21,944 nt of DNA from Candidatus Latescibacterota bacterium (GTDB taxonomy: Bacteria > Latescibacterota > UBA2968 > UBA8231). Positions 14,021 through 21,606 of this stretch are shown here, piece after piece. A program made the translations under genes and the position numbers. The stretch spans positions 1 to 21,944 of the forward strand of contig DPVW01000193.1 of NCBI GenBank assembly GCA_003529325.1, in the 5' to 3' direction. A model generated the notes under the pieces. That model did not search any database and was not told the DNA's origin. It saw nothing but the letters and a program-made list of their open reading frames with translations. Numbering within the stretch: position 1 is the first letter of the stretch; the number at the start of each line of letters is the position of its first letter.

Positions 14021-16456
14021 ATGTCGCCCCGTCCGCCTACCCGCCGTCGACCCGCCTTCTGGATCGCTCTCCTCTTCGCCGCGGGCATCATCGCCGACGA
14101 CATGCTGGCGCTGGCGCCAGAGTATTGGGGGGCTGTCGCCGGTGGGGTCTGGCTGTTGGCGCTCTGGCTCCTGCGTCAAGGGCCGTCGCCCCTGACGACG
14201 GGATCTCTGCTTCTGCTCATGTTCAGCGCCGGTGGTCTGCGTCACCACCAGGCCACACGACTGTCACCACCACACCACGTACGGTATCTGTCAGCCTGGG
14301 GCGAGCGTGGTCTGCTCACGGGACGGGTGGATGGAGAGCCGGTGCCCCGCAGCGAGGGCGATCAGCGCCGTCTGCGCCTGCTACTCGACGCCGAGTCCTG
14401 GCAACCGGAAGGGGGAGAACATCGACCCTTATGCGGGCCGGTGCAGGTCACCGTGAGGGACCATCAGTTCGCCGCACACGGGGGGGATCGAGTGCGGCTG
14501 CGCTGCCGCCTGGGACAGGCACAACCGGCACGCAATCCGGGGGCCTTCGACTATCGGCGTTTCCTGGCACTGCAGGGAATTCACGCCACGGCGAGTAGCG
14601 CTCCAGATGATGTGATCGCCATCGAATCCCTCCCCGGGACGTGGTGGCGGCAGGCGCTGATTGATCGAGTGCGTCGACTAGCGCAGCGGTCTCTGGGTGC
14701 GCATCTGAGTGGAGCACCCGCCGGATTGCTGCGAGGCATGCTTCTCGGCGAGAAGCATGCGATTCCTGCAGAGGTGGGCGCACGCTTTCGCAGCACCGGG
14801 CTCGCCCACGCCCTGGTGATCAGCGGTCTGCACGTGGGACTGGTGGCGCTGTTTTTCTTCATCGGCTTTCGTCTGCTACGTCTGCCACCGGGGCCGGCCT
14901 ACCTGGCGACGACGATGGCACTCGTATTATATGCCTTCGTCACCGATCTGCAGGCGCCGGTGGTGCGCTCCTCGTTGATGGCGGGCGTCGTCATGATCGG
15001 ACGTGCCATCGGTCGTCGTGGCGAGGTCTACAACTGTCTCGGCCTGGCGGCACTGGTGATCCTGGTCATCTGGCCGACGAGTCTACTGACCCTGTCCTTC
15101 CAACTGTCCTTTGGCGCGACGCTGGCCATCGTCGGTCTGCACGGACCCCTACGACGCTGTCTGCCCCGATCCTGGGCTGACGAGACGCATTTCGTCGGCA
15201 AGTGGATCGTCTCGCCAGCCTGTGTCTCGCTCGCCGCGCAAATCGGTACGGGGCCCTTGATTGCGTGGCACTTCCAACAATTCGCGCCGGTGTCGTTGCC
15301 GGCGAATCTCGTCGTCGTGCCTTTGCTGGGGTTATGTGTCGGTCTCGGGTTGCTCGCCATCCTCTCCGGGTCGATCTGGCTGCCGGCAGCGTTGCCTTTC
15401 GACGGCGCCAACTATCTGGTGCTGACGGCGCTGATCGAGGTCGTCGACATATTCGCCGCTGTGCCACCCTGGCACACGCCGCGGCCGGACAGACTGTTTC
15501 TCGGCTGTGCGGCCCTTGTGGTGGTGCTGGTGACACAGGTAGCTGGAAGTCGCCGGGCCCGCGCCGGATTGGTGCTGGTGCCGCTGCTGTGGGCGAATCT
15601 GGCCCTGTGGCCACGTTTGTTGACAGGCGCCCGATTGGAGGTCGTCTTCCTCGACGTGGCGCAGGGAGACAGCGCCTTTCTGCGCTTCCCCCACGGACGT
15701 ACGATGATCATCGACGCCGGCATCCGGGGTAGACGCATGGACTTCGGCGAGCGTGTCGTCGTGCCATTTCTGCGTCAGCGGGGCATAGGACGTATCGATG
15801 TCGTCGTCGCCTCCCATCCACATTCAGATCACATTGGTGGCCTCGTGTATCTGTTGGAACAACTGGAGGTCGGTCACTACCTCGACAGTGGTCAGCGCTA
15901 CGACACCTGGACGGCGAATCGCATTCACGAACTGATCGCCCGCAAAGGGATCGACTATCACCGCGTTGCCGCCGGCGATAGCCTCGTCGGACTGGGTGGT
16001 GTGGGTGGGCTCATCCTGCACCCCACGACGACCTTCGTCACCGAGGACGGCAACTCTCCTTATGGGCTCAACAATGGTTCCGTCGTCCTGCGTCTGGAGT
16101 ACGGCGGTCGGCGTCTGCTCTTCACGGGAGACATCGAAGCCGAGACGGAGCCGGCGATGCAGGCCTGGGGTCAGCGTCTGCGGGCGGAGGTGCTGAAGGC
16201 GGCTCACCACGGTTCGCGCACGTCGTCGGGGAGACGTTTTCTGGATGCCGTCGATCCCAACCTGGCTATCCTGTCGGTGGGGGCCTTCAACAGATTCGGG
16301 CATCCCGCGCCGGAGATACTGGCGCGGTTGACGGAGCGGGGCACGAGGATCTACCGAACGGATGGCTGTGGCGCGATTCTACTGACGATCCGTGCAGATG
16401 GTCGGCAACGCCTGGCGCCGATGTTGCACGAAGATTGCGTCGGTTCTACCAGGTAG
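14021..16456 (+). CDS. comEC: ComEC/Rec2 DNA uptake channel
   Basis: This 811-residue protein is the full three-part ComEC, the inner-membrane channel that carries single-stranded DNA into the cell in natural transformation. Residues 1-200 hold membrane helices and the DUF4131/OB-like region. Residues about 230-520 form the polytopic competence domain, opening with G-L-L-R-G-M-L-L-G-E-K and S-T-G-L-A-H-A-L-V-I-S-G-L-H. Residues about 540-800 are a metallo-beta-lactamase domain with F-L-D-V-A-Q-G-D-S, S-H-P-H-S-D-H-I-G-G near 595-604, F-T-G-D-I and K-A-A-H-H-G-S near 728, so the nuclease-like metal site looks intact. The first ATG at 14021 is used. Other transformation genes are not in the window. 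Confidence 0.95.
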   Translation: MSPRPPTRRRPAFWIALLFAAGIIADDMLALAPEYWGAVAGGVWLLALWLLRQGPSPLTTGSLLLLMFSAGGLRHHQATRLSPPHHVRYLSAWGERGLLTGRVDGEPVPRSEGDQRRLRLLLDAESWQPEGGEHRPLCGPVQVTVRDHQFAAHGGDRVRLRCRLGQAQPARNPGAFDYRRFLALQGIHATASSAPDDVIAIESLPGTWWRQALIDRVRRLAQRSLGAHLSGAPAGLLRGMLLGEKHAIPAEVGARFRSTGLAHALVISGLHVGLVALFFFIGFRLLRLPPGPAYLATTMALVLYAFVTDLQAPVVRSSLMAGVVMIGRAIGRRGEVYNCLGLAALVILVIWPTSLLTLSFQLSFGATLAIVGLHGPLRRCLPRSWADETHFVGKWIVSPACVSLAAQIGTGPLIAWHFQQFAPVSLPANLVVVPLLGLCVGLGLLAILSGSIWLPAALPFDGANYLVLTALIEVVDIFAAVPPWHTPRPDRLFLGCAALVVVLVTQVAGSRRARAGLVLVPLLWANLALWPRLLTGARLEVVFLDVAQGDSAFLRFPHGRTMIIDAGIRGRRMDFGERVVVPFLRQRGIGRIDVVVASHPHSDHIGGLVYLLEQLEVGHYLDSGQRYDTWTANRIHELIARKGIDYHRVAAGDSLVGLGGVGGLILHPTTTFVTEDGNSPYGLNNGSVVLRLEYGGRRLLFTGDIEAETEPAMQAWGQRLRAEVLKAAHHGSRTSSGRRFLDAVDPNLAILSVGAFNRFGHPAPEILARLTERGTRIYRTDGCGAILLTIRADGRQRLAPMLHEDCVGSTR
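14736..14760. repeat. Perfect 11-bp inverted repeat inside comEC
   Basis: The arm GCATGCTTCTC (14736-14746), a GGC loop and the exact reverse complement (14750-14760) could form a strong hairpin in the comEC message. It encodes the conserved G-M-L-L-G-E-K-H-A segment, so protein constraint explains part of the sequence. There is no T-run after it. Confidence 0.7.
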
Positions 16457-16866
16457 GCACACCGATGCCACGACCCGCACTCTTATGTGGCTGCAACTCG
16501 AGTAGTCGATTGATCCAGCGGGCCAGACCCACGGGCTCGTGGGGAAACTCGACGGCGTGCCGACGCGGGTCGCCTGTCTCTTCGCGCAGTACGGAGGCGG
16601 GCACGGGACCGCGAACCGACAGGACACCACGTGAGTGAAAGATGTGGCCACTCTCAGCGTTGCGCGCCAATGCACCGATGTCGATTCCGCACCTGAGCAC
16701 GAGGGGGCGCTCGCCTCCATGTGACTTGCGCCGGGCACGCCGTTCTGCCACGGCCCGATTGCGGGCGAACCAGACCCGTCTCGACGGCGCCCGCGGTTCG
16801 AATCCGTGCAGTCGGATCCGTCGGGCGTGCTTGCTTGCCTGTGATACCGTGATAGAAGACGGCCAT
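16446..16866 (-). CDS. KptA/Tpt1-like ADP-ribosyltransferase-fold protein, frameshifted
   Basis: Two frames together encode about 139 residues. From the ATG at 16866 the first gives M-A-V-F-Y-H-G. The second continues S-Q-A-S-K-H-A-R-R-I-R-L-H-G-F, then R-V-W-F-A-R-N, R-P-L-V-L-R-C-G-I-D and G-H-I-F-H-S-R-G-V-L-S-V-R-G-P-V-P. This order (Y-H-G, I-x-x-x-G, aromatic strand, V-L-x-x-D, G-x-x-F-x-S-x-G-V, V-P) follows the C-terminal catalytic half of KptA/Tpt1, the NAD-dependent RNA 2'-phosphotransferase, and other ART folds. The N-terminal winged helix of KptA is absent. The frames join near 16838-16850 with one extra or two missing bases. It lies 43 bp behind an RNA methyltransferase gene and overlaps the 3' end of comEC by 11 bp. 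The exact activity is inference. Confidence 0.5.
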
Positions 16867-16909
16867 GCGACAATGGTTGGACCACAAGTGCTACTGTGTC
16901 AAATGGACA

Positions 16910-18040
16910 TCAACGTCTCTGCAGCACATAGATCCGTGGGAAGATGCCGCCTGTCTCGACGACACGGACGTGGTTGCGGCGGAACTGACCGCGAGGGCGA
17001 TTGGCTCTGTCGATGACACCCCGTTTCCATGCGAGCAGGACCAACAGGCCGCCCGGTTTCAGCAGATGCGCGGCGACATCGAGGAAACGGCTGTAAAAGG
17101 TCAGGAAGTTCATGCCGCGACCGATGCGCACGCCGAAGGGCGGGTTGGTGACGATGGCATCGAAGGAGTCTGCCGCATGGTGTTCGGGCAGATCGCGCAT
17201 GTCACGATGGCGCACGTCGATACGTTCGCTCAAGGCCCCGGAACGAACATTCCGTCGGGCGCCCACGACGGCGCGCTCCGAGTAGTCGCTCGCCTCGATG
17301 TCGAGATCGGGGTAGACCTGGGCGGCTTCGATGGGGATCGTCGCCGAACCACAGAATGGATCGATCATGCGACCCGAAGACAGGCCGGCGAAGCGCAGCA
17401 TGGCATACGCCACATTCGACTTGATGGCGCCACGCGGGTTGTACTGACGTTGCTTGCGACGGCTCAGCGATGTGGCGGTGAGTTGCACGCCTACAAGACA
17501 ACGGTCGTCGATGACATCAACCCGGACTTCACAATCAGGAGTGTGCAGGTCGACGCCCAGGGCGTAGCGTTCGACCAGCGCGGCGCCGGCGCGACGCTGG
17601 ACATCCATGCTGCCAAAGGCGTGTGTACCAGAGCGCCGGGTTGTGACACGAAAACTGTTGACATGCTCAGCCTCAAGGGCGGAGACACCGCGAGTCATCA
17701 ATTGCGTAGCGATGGTGTCGAGGCCATCCTGTTCGACGGAGACCAGTTCGAAGCCGAAGAGGGGACGGGCGACATGGTGCACGGAGCGCAGGCTGCAGGC
17801 GGCGTGCTCGACGTCCCCATCAACCCGTGGCAACAGGGCGATGACATTGCCACTGAAACCCACAGGCTTGCGTTCTATTGCAACAGCCGAACTGTCGATA
17901 CCGATGGCGGCGAGGCGTTCACTCAATTCGTCGGCAACGACATCCTCCAGGCCCGGATTCGTCGTCAACCATAAAGCGCCCCGTGGGCTCGAACCGGTGG
18001 ACAGTTCATCGAGCAGACCGGTACGGTCCTGCCAGCTCAC
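16910..18040 (-). CDS. THUMP-type class I SAM-dependent RNA methyltransferase
   Basis: The 376-residue protein has a THUMP-like RNA-binding N-terminal half (about residues 20-190, with T-T-N-P-G-L-E-D near 26) and a Rossmann methyltransferase half. The SAM-binding motif D-P-F-C-G-S-A-T-I is at residues 227-235 and the N-P-P-F-G catalytic motif at 299-303, which marks N-methylation of a base exocyclic amine. This layout matches the Trm14/TrmN group (tRNA guanosine-6 N2-methylation) and the RlmL/RlmK N-terminal enzymes; the position modified is not certain. The GTG start overlaps the upstream TGA as GTGA. Confidence 0.85.
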   Translation of the reverse strand: MSWQDRTGLLDELSTGSSPRGALWLTTNPGLEDVVADELSERLAAIGIDSSAVAIERKPVGFSGNVIALLPRVDGDVEHAACSLRSVHHVARPLFGFELVSVEQDGLDTIATQLMTRGVSALEAEHVNSFRVTTRRSGTHAFGSMDVQRRAGAALVERYALGVDLHTPDCEVRVDVIDDRCLVGVQLTATSLSRRKQRQYNPRGAIKSNVAYAMLRFAGLSSGRMIDPFCGSATIPIEAAQVYPDLDIEASDYSERAVVGARRNVRSGALSERIDVRHRDMRDLPEHHAADSFDAIVTNPPFGVRIGRGMNFLTFYSRFLDVAAHLLKPGGLLVLLAWKRGVIDRANRPRGQFRRNHVRVVETGGIFPRIYVLQRR

Positions 18041-18999
18041 CGGGTCTCGAAGTAGCCGTCGACCCGCTCATAGATGAGATCGGCCATCTCTTCGTAGAAG
18101 TTGTCGAGTTCGTTCGTCGTCGCCGAGCCATTTACCACGGTGCAGTGGGCGATCGTACTCTGCCAGGTGTTGATCTCGGTCGCCGTGGCGATGAGGCTGA
18201 CGCTGACGTCCATACAAGGCAGAAGATCGGCGTTGGTGCCGCCGAAGCGCATACTCAGAACCCTGATACGTAAGTTGAACTCGGGGTCGATCAGCGGCGT
18301 GACGTTGCGATCCCGTACCGCGTACTTCACGCCACGGGAGGCCGGCAGCCGGCGCACAACGCGGGGGACGACGAAGCGCTGGATGTCGCGCATCGCCTCC
18401 CGTACGTAAGCCTCCTCATCGGTATCAAAAAAGACATACAGCGGGTTGAGGCTGGATTCGTATGGCTCCGTCCAGCCACTGACCATCAGTCCCCTCTGCT
18501 CGGGGATCCACTCCGTCGTCGTGTCGATGACGCCGTGGGCGACGAGGTGTCGTGTAAAGAGGGTTGCCTCAGCTTCCGGCACGCGGGCCTCGTGAGCCGC
18601 CCAGCGGATGCCGGTGCCCACCAGATAGTCGCTGTCGTCACGCAGAACTCGTTCCGAGATGTCGCTCAGCTCACGCAGTAGTCGCTCTACCTGGCGTTTG
18701 GACATGCTCTGGGCCCGCAGATCGAGAGCGGCCTTCCAAGCGGTGGTATCGGTGTCGGCGAGATTGTCGAAATCTTTTAGGCGTAGGAGCAGATGCTCGC
18801 GCACCTGTGGCGGCGTGCGTGCCGCGCGCTCCCCGATATCAGCAAAGAGGTGAGTCGCATGCACGGGATCAGCGCCATTGAGGCGTTCGTCGAGCAGGAC
18901 GAGGGTTTCCTGCAGCACCGTGTCCTGCACGACGCCGGCGGCGAGGGTGGGTAGCGCCGACAGCCAGCAGAGGAGGGTAGCAAGGATGAGGATCGTCAT
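18037..18999 (-). CDS. Exported protein of unknown function
   Basis: I do not recognise this 320-residue protein. It starts with an obvious signal peptide (hydrophobic residues 2-20, A-L-P-T-L-A-A end) and no lipobox, so it is probably secreted to the periplasm. Residues 25-150 look helical and charged. Residues 150-300 alternate beta-like stretches, including W-I-P-E-Q-R-G-L-M-V-S-G-W and R-I-R-V-L-S-M-R-F-G-G-T-N-A. Two cysteines (in L-L-P-C-M-D and A-H-C-T-V-V) could form a disulfide. Its stop overlaps the RNA methyltransferase start, so the two are co-expressed although they would act in different compartments. It follows the phosphatase gene after 28 bp. Confidence 0.75.
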   Translation of the reverse strand: MTILILATLLCWLSALPTLAAGVVQDTVLQETLVLLDERLNGADPVHATHLFADIGERAARTPPQVREHLLLRLKDFDNLADTDTTAWKAALDLRAQSMSKRQVERLLRELSDISERVLRDDSDYLVGTGIRWAAHEARVPEAEATLFTRHLVAHGVIDTTTEWIPEQRGLMVSGWTEPYESSLNPLYVFFDTDEEAYVREAMRDIQRFVVPRVVRRLPASRGVKYAVRDRNVTPLIDPEFNLRIRVLSMRFGGTNADLLPCMDVSVSLIATATEINTWQSTIAHCTVVNGSATTNELDNFYEEMADLIYERVDGYFETR

Positions 19000-19027
19000 A
19001 GGAACGGAATATACAGGAGACTGGTAA

Positions 19028-20221
19028 CTACTGCGGTATCACTATAAGGGGGACGCACATTTCGTGGCTCGTGAGCCCCGCGTGGCTGCCGGATTGAGGG
19101 AAGGTGCCGCGGCCGTAGTCGAACAGGATCTGGACCCCCTCCCCGGCGAGCACGATCACATCACCGATCCGGGAGCTGATGCCGTCGCAAGAGCCGCCGA
19201 ACCAGTTGTCGGCAATGGCCTCTTCTCCGGAGACCACGAGCTGTACGGAGCCAGCCAACTCGGGGGCAGCAGATACCCGATCCATCTGCACACCATCGAG
19301 GTAGAGAACTCGCCGGGAACCGGCTGGGACCTGCTGCAGAGAGCGACACAGGTCCCCTTCGAGCACCACCGCCCGCTCCGGCAGCAACGGTGTCTGGCCG
19401 TGGTCAGCGACAATGACGAGGGCACAACCGTATCTGGCGCAGAGTTCTGCGACCTTATCCACCATGAGATCGATGAACTCCATCTCCAGCAGACAGGCCG
19501 CGGAGGGGTTGTCAACATGATCCGGGCTATGGTAGTGGGACAGGGTATCGATGAGTGGCCAGTATAACGAGTAAAATCCAGGCCCGTCCGCTGCCTCTAG
19601 TGCCAACTCCAGCTGGTAGGGGATCTGTGACAGGCCGCCGTACCCCATGAACCGTGCCCCTTCGGCGAGCAGATTGGTGAAAGGGGTGCCTTCGAAGGCG
19701 GAATCAGTGATCAGCGTCGAGGGGATACCTGCGGTAGCGAGGCGCTCGTAGGTCGTTGGCGTCCGGCGCAGTGGGACCTCGGAGATCGGCGAGTGCGAGC
19801 CGATGGGGCAGAAATTCAGCATGTTGACGACGGCACCGAATTCTTCCAGCCAGAGCATGTGCCCGAGGACGCCATGCACAGCGGGTGGACTTGCCGTGGC
19901 CAGGCTGTTGAGGGCGACGGTTGTGGTCGAGGGGAAGATTGAGGTGATGGTCTGAGCGCCCCGGGGGGCAGAATCGATCAACTGCGCCAGTCGCGGGATC
20001 CGACCGCTGGCGAGGGCCGAGTCCAGCTGCGATTTGCCGAGGGCATCGAGGACCAACAGGACAGTGCCCCTCGGACCGGAAAACTCGCCAGCTGGCAGGA
20101 GCTCGTCGCGCAGGGGTGCGGCAGGGGGCTCGACCCCGAAGGCCTCGAGGATCGAAGCTGCCACATTCACGATGCTGCCGCCGCCATAGTCGGGCAGGAC
20201 AAGTCTGTCGCCGTCCCTCAC
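19028..20221 (-). CDS. Alkaline phosphatase superfamily phosphodiesterase
   Basis: The 397-residue product fits the type I phosphodiesterase/nucleotide pyrophosphatase branch of the alkaline phosphatase superfamily. Metal ligands and nucleophile appear in order: L-L-V-L-D-A-L-G (Asp59), T-S-I-F-P-S-T-T with the likely nucleophile threonine at about 99-100, D-T-L-S-H-Y-H at 225-231 and V-A-D-H-G-Q-T at 271-277. No signal peptide is seen, so it acts in the cytoplasm on an unknown phosphoester or phosphonate. I choose the GTG at 20221 because it overlaps the upstream GNAT stop as GTGA, the pattern seen at other junctions here. A TTG at 20242 would add seven residues. Confidence 0.85.
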   Translation of the reverse strand: MRDGDRLVLPDYGGGSIVNVAASILEAFGVEPPAAPLRDELLPAGEFSGPRGTVLLVLDALGKSQLDSALASGRIPRLAQLIDSAPRGAQTITSIFPSTTTVALNSLATASPPAVHGVLGHMLWLEEFGAVVNMLNFCPIGSHSPISEVPLRRTPTTYERLATAGIPSTLITDSAFEGTPFTNLLAEGARFMGYGGLSQIPYQLELALEAADGPGFYSLYWPLIDTLSHYHSPDHVDNPSAACLLEMEFIDLMVDKVAELCARYGCALVIVADHGQTPLLPERAVVLEGDLCRSLQQVPAGSRRVLYLDGVQMDRVSAAPELAGSVQLVVSGEEAIADNWFGGSCDGISSRIGDVIVLAGEGVQILFDYGRGTFPQSGSHAGLTSHEMCVPLIVIPQ

Positions 20222-20841
20222 GCGGTGGGTAGCTCGAACCAATAACGCAGCTTGCGTACCCGTTCCCCCGCTCGCCCTTCGGCGCGGGCGGCGATGTCGT
20301 CCATCAGCATGCCCGACTCGAAGTCCCCGCCGTTGGCCTCGATGATTCGCCGCGAGGGGGTGTTGTCTTCGTCACAGGTGACGAGCGCGCGTTCGAGACC
20401 GAATTCCCGGCATCTTTCGAGAGTCAGCTGCAGGATTCGTCGTCCATATCCCCGCTGCCGGTGCGAGGGGCGGATGCTGTAACCGATGTGACCGCCGTAG
20501 GTGATCAGGTAGGGCGTGCCAAGTTCGGGGCGGATCGACGACTGACCCACGTATGTTCCGTCATCGACGAGCCAGAAAACACAATCACGATAACCCACTT
20601 GGCGGACACGCGAAGCACTCCCCATGTCCCGCAAGTCATCGACGTAGGTGCCGAAGTCGCGCTGCAAGCGGCGGACGTCGAAGCCGAGAAATGAAGCATA
20701 CGTCGAATCCAGGCGGCCCTCCTTGGCGAACTCCGAGGCGCCTTCCACAAAGCTGCTGCAATAACACTCGTCGGGGGCCTCGAGCGTGCAGGTGTCGTGT
20801 TCACCTTGAGAGGGGTCGGCAATTCGGGCTTCTACCGTCAA
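20218..20841 (-). CDS. GNAT-family N-acetyltransferase
   Basis: The protein is a GCN5-related N-acetyltransferase of the COG3981-like kind. The acetyl-CoA-binding motif A reads G-H-I-G-Y-S-I-R-P-S-H-R-Q-R-G-Y-G in the middle. It is followed by R-A-L-V-T-C-D-E-D-N-T-P-S-R-R-I-I-E-A-N-G-G, the typical motif B region. The acceptor is unknown. The start is uncertain: the TTG at 20841 follows AAAGGTG by 8 bases and gives 207 residues, while a TTG at 20880 gives 220. It is translationally coupled to the phosphatase-superfamily gene downstream and may modify the same substrate. Confidence 0.85.
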   Translation of the reverse strand: MTVEARIADPSQGEHDTCTLEAPDECYCSSFVEGASEFAKEGRLDSTYASFLGFDVRRLQRDFGTYVDDLRDMGSASRVRQVGYRDCVFWLVDDGTYVGQSSIRPELGTPYLITYGGHIGYSIRPSHRQRGYGRRILQLTLERCREFGLERALVTCDEDNTPSRRIIEANGGDFESGMLMDDIAARAEGRAGERVRKLRYWFELPTA

Positions 20842-20902
20842 CGCCAGGGCACCTTTTGCATGGCGTCTCAAGCTACACAACAGTGCCTGATGTGGCCAAC
20901 CT

Positions 20903-21606
20903 TCAGCTGCCAGTCAATTCTACATCCGATCGATTGATCGCCCACAGGGCGAAGCAGAAGGCGAGGGCCGTCTCCAGAATCAGGATCGTCAGGGGCACGA
21001 TACCGGCTTCGAAGCCGTCGGCGAAGCGAATCCGGGGGCTCCGATAACGCGGGAAGCGATCGGCACTGACGGGCTTGTGGGACATGTATTCGGCTAGGAA
21101 GGGAACGTGGGGGGAATCCGGATCCTCTGCGTCCACGGCGCGCAGGAACTGGCGCAGATCCTCTCGGTAACGCCAGGCGTCCTGGCAGAAATTGCGGAAG
21201 CGCGAAGTGCCGGCGCCAAGGAAAGCCTCCAGGGCATACTGAAAGGCGTATCCAGGGGAGACCAGATTGACAATGCGGCCACCTCGAACTGACGGAAAAT
21301 CCGATTCATCTGCGTCCGGTGATCACCCATGGCCTCCCAGAAAGGACCCAGGGGTTCCACGGCGCGCACGGCGATGAGATAACTGGTCTGCGGGATGACG
21401 ACCATGATGACCGTCCATGCCGTAACCAGAAATAACAGGGGACGTTGCCGATGAACTGCTGAGTGCGGAGACGCCCATGCCAAGTAGCAGGAAGAGGGCG
21501 CACAAGAGACACACACATCTCAGCCTCGAGATGGCGCCGATGGCAGCGTCACCGTCGAGCCGCAGAACGCCGTTGCTGACGAGGATGAGGAGGCTGAGGG
21601 CGGCTG
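20903..21606 (-). pseudogene. ABC-2 type permease, 5'-truncated with two frameshifts
   Basis: Three frames must be joined to read about 230 residues. The first (about 21606 to 21440) has hydrophobic L-S-L-L-I-L-V-S-N-G-V and L-F-L-L-L-G-M-G-V-S-A-L. The second (about 21440 to 21280) has L-L-F-L-V-T-A-W-T-V-I-M-V-V-I-P and E-P-L-G-P-F-W-E-A-M. The third (about 21279 to 20903) has N-L-V-S-P-G-Y-A-F-Q-Y-A-L-E, D-P-D-S-P-H-V and a last membrane helix. This is the C-terminal half of an ABC-2 family permease with a large periplasmic loop. The first join needs one C fewer in the four-base run at 21438-21441, the second one base more near 21277-21280. The N-terminal half is missing at the junction near 21605, and no ATPase gene is seen. 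Confidence 0.65.

Noticed and set aside
16788..16812. tRNA T-arm-like sequence (GGTTCGAATCC with a pairable stem)
   Set aside because: No matching acceptor 5' strand, D arm or anticodon arm lies at the right distance upstream, and the region reads as part of the ART-like protein on the minus strand.
16865..17974. Long plus-strand frame of 369 codons
   Set aside because: It is antisense to the THUMP methyltransferase, whose motifs are intact.
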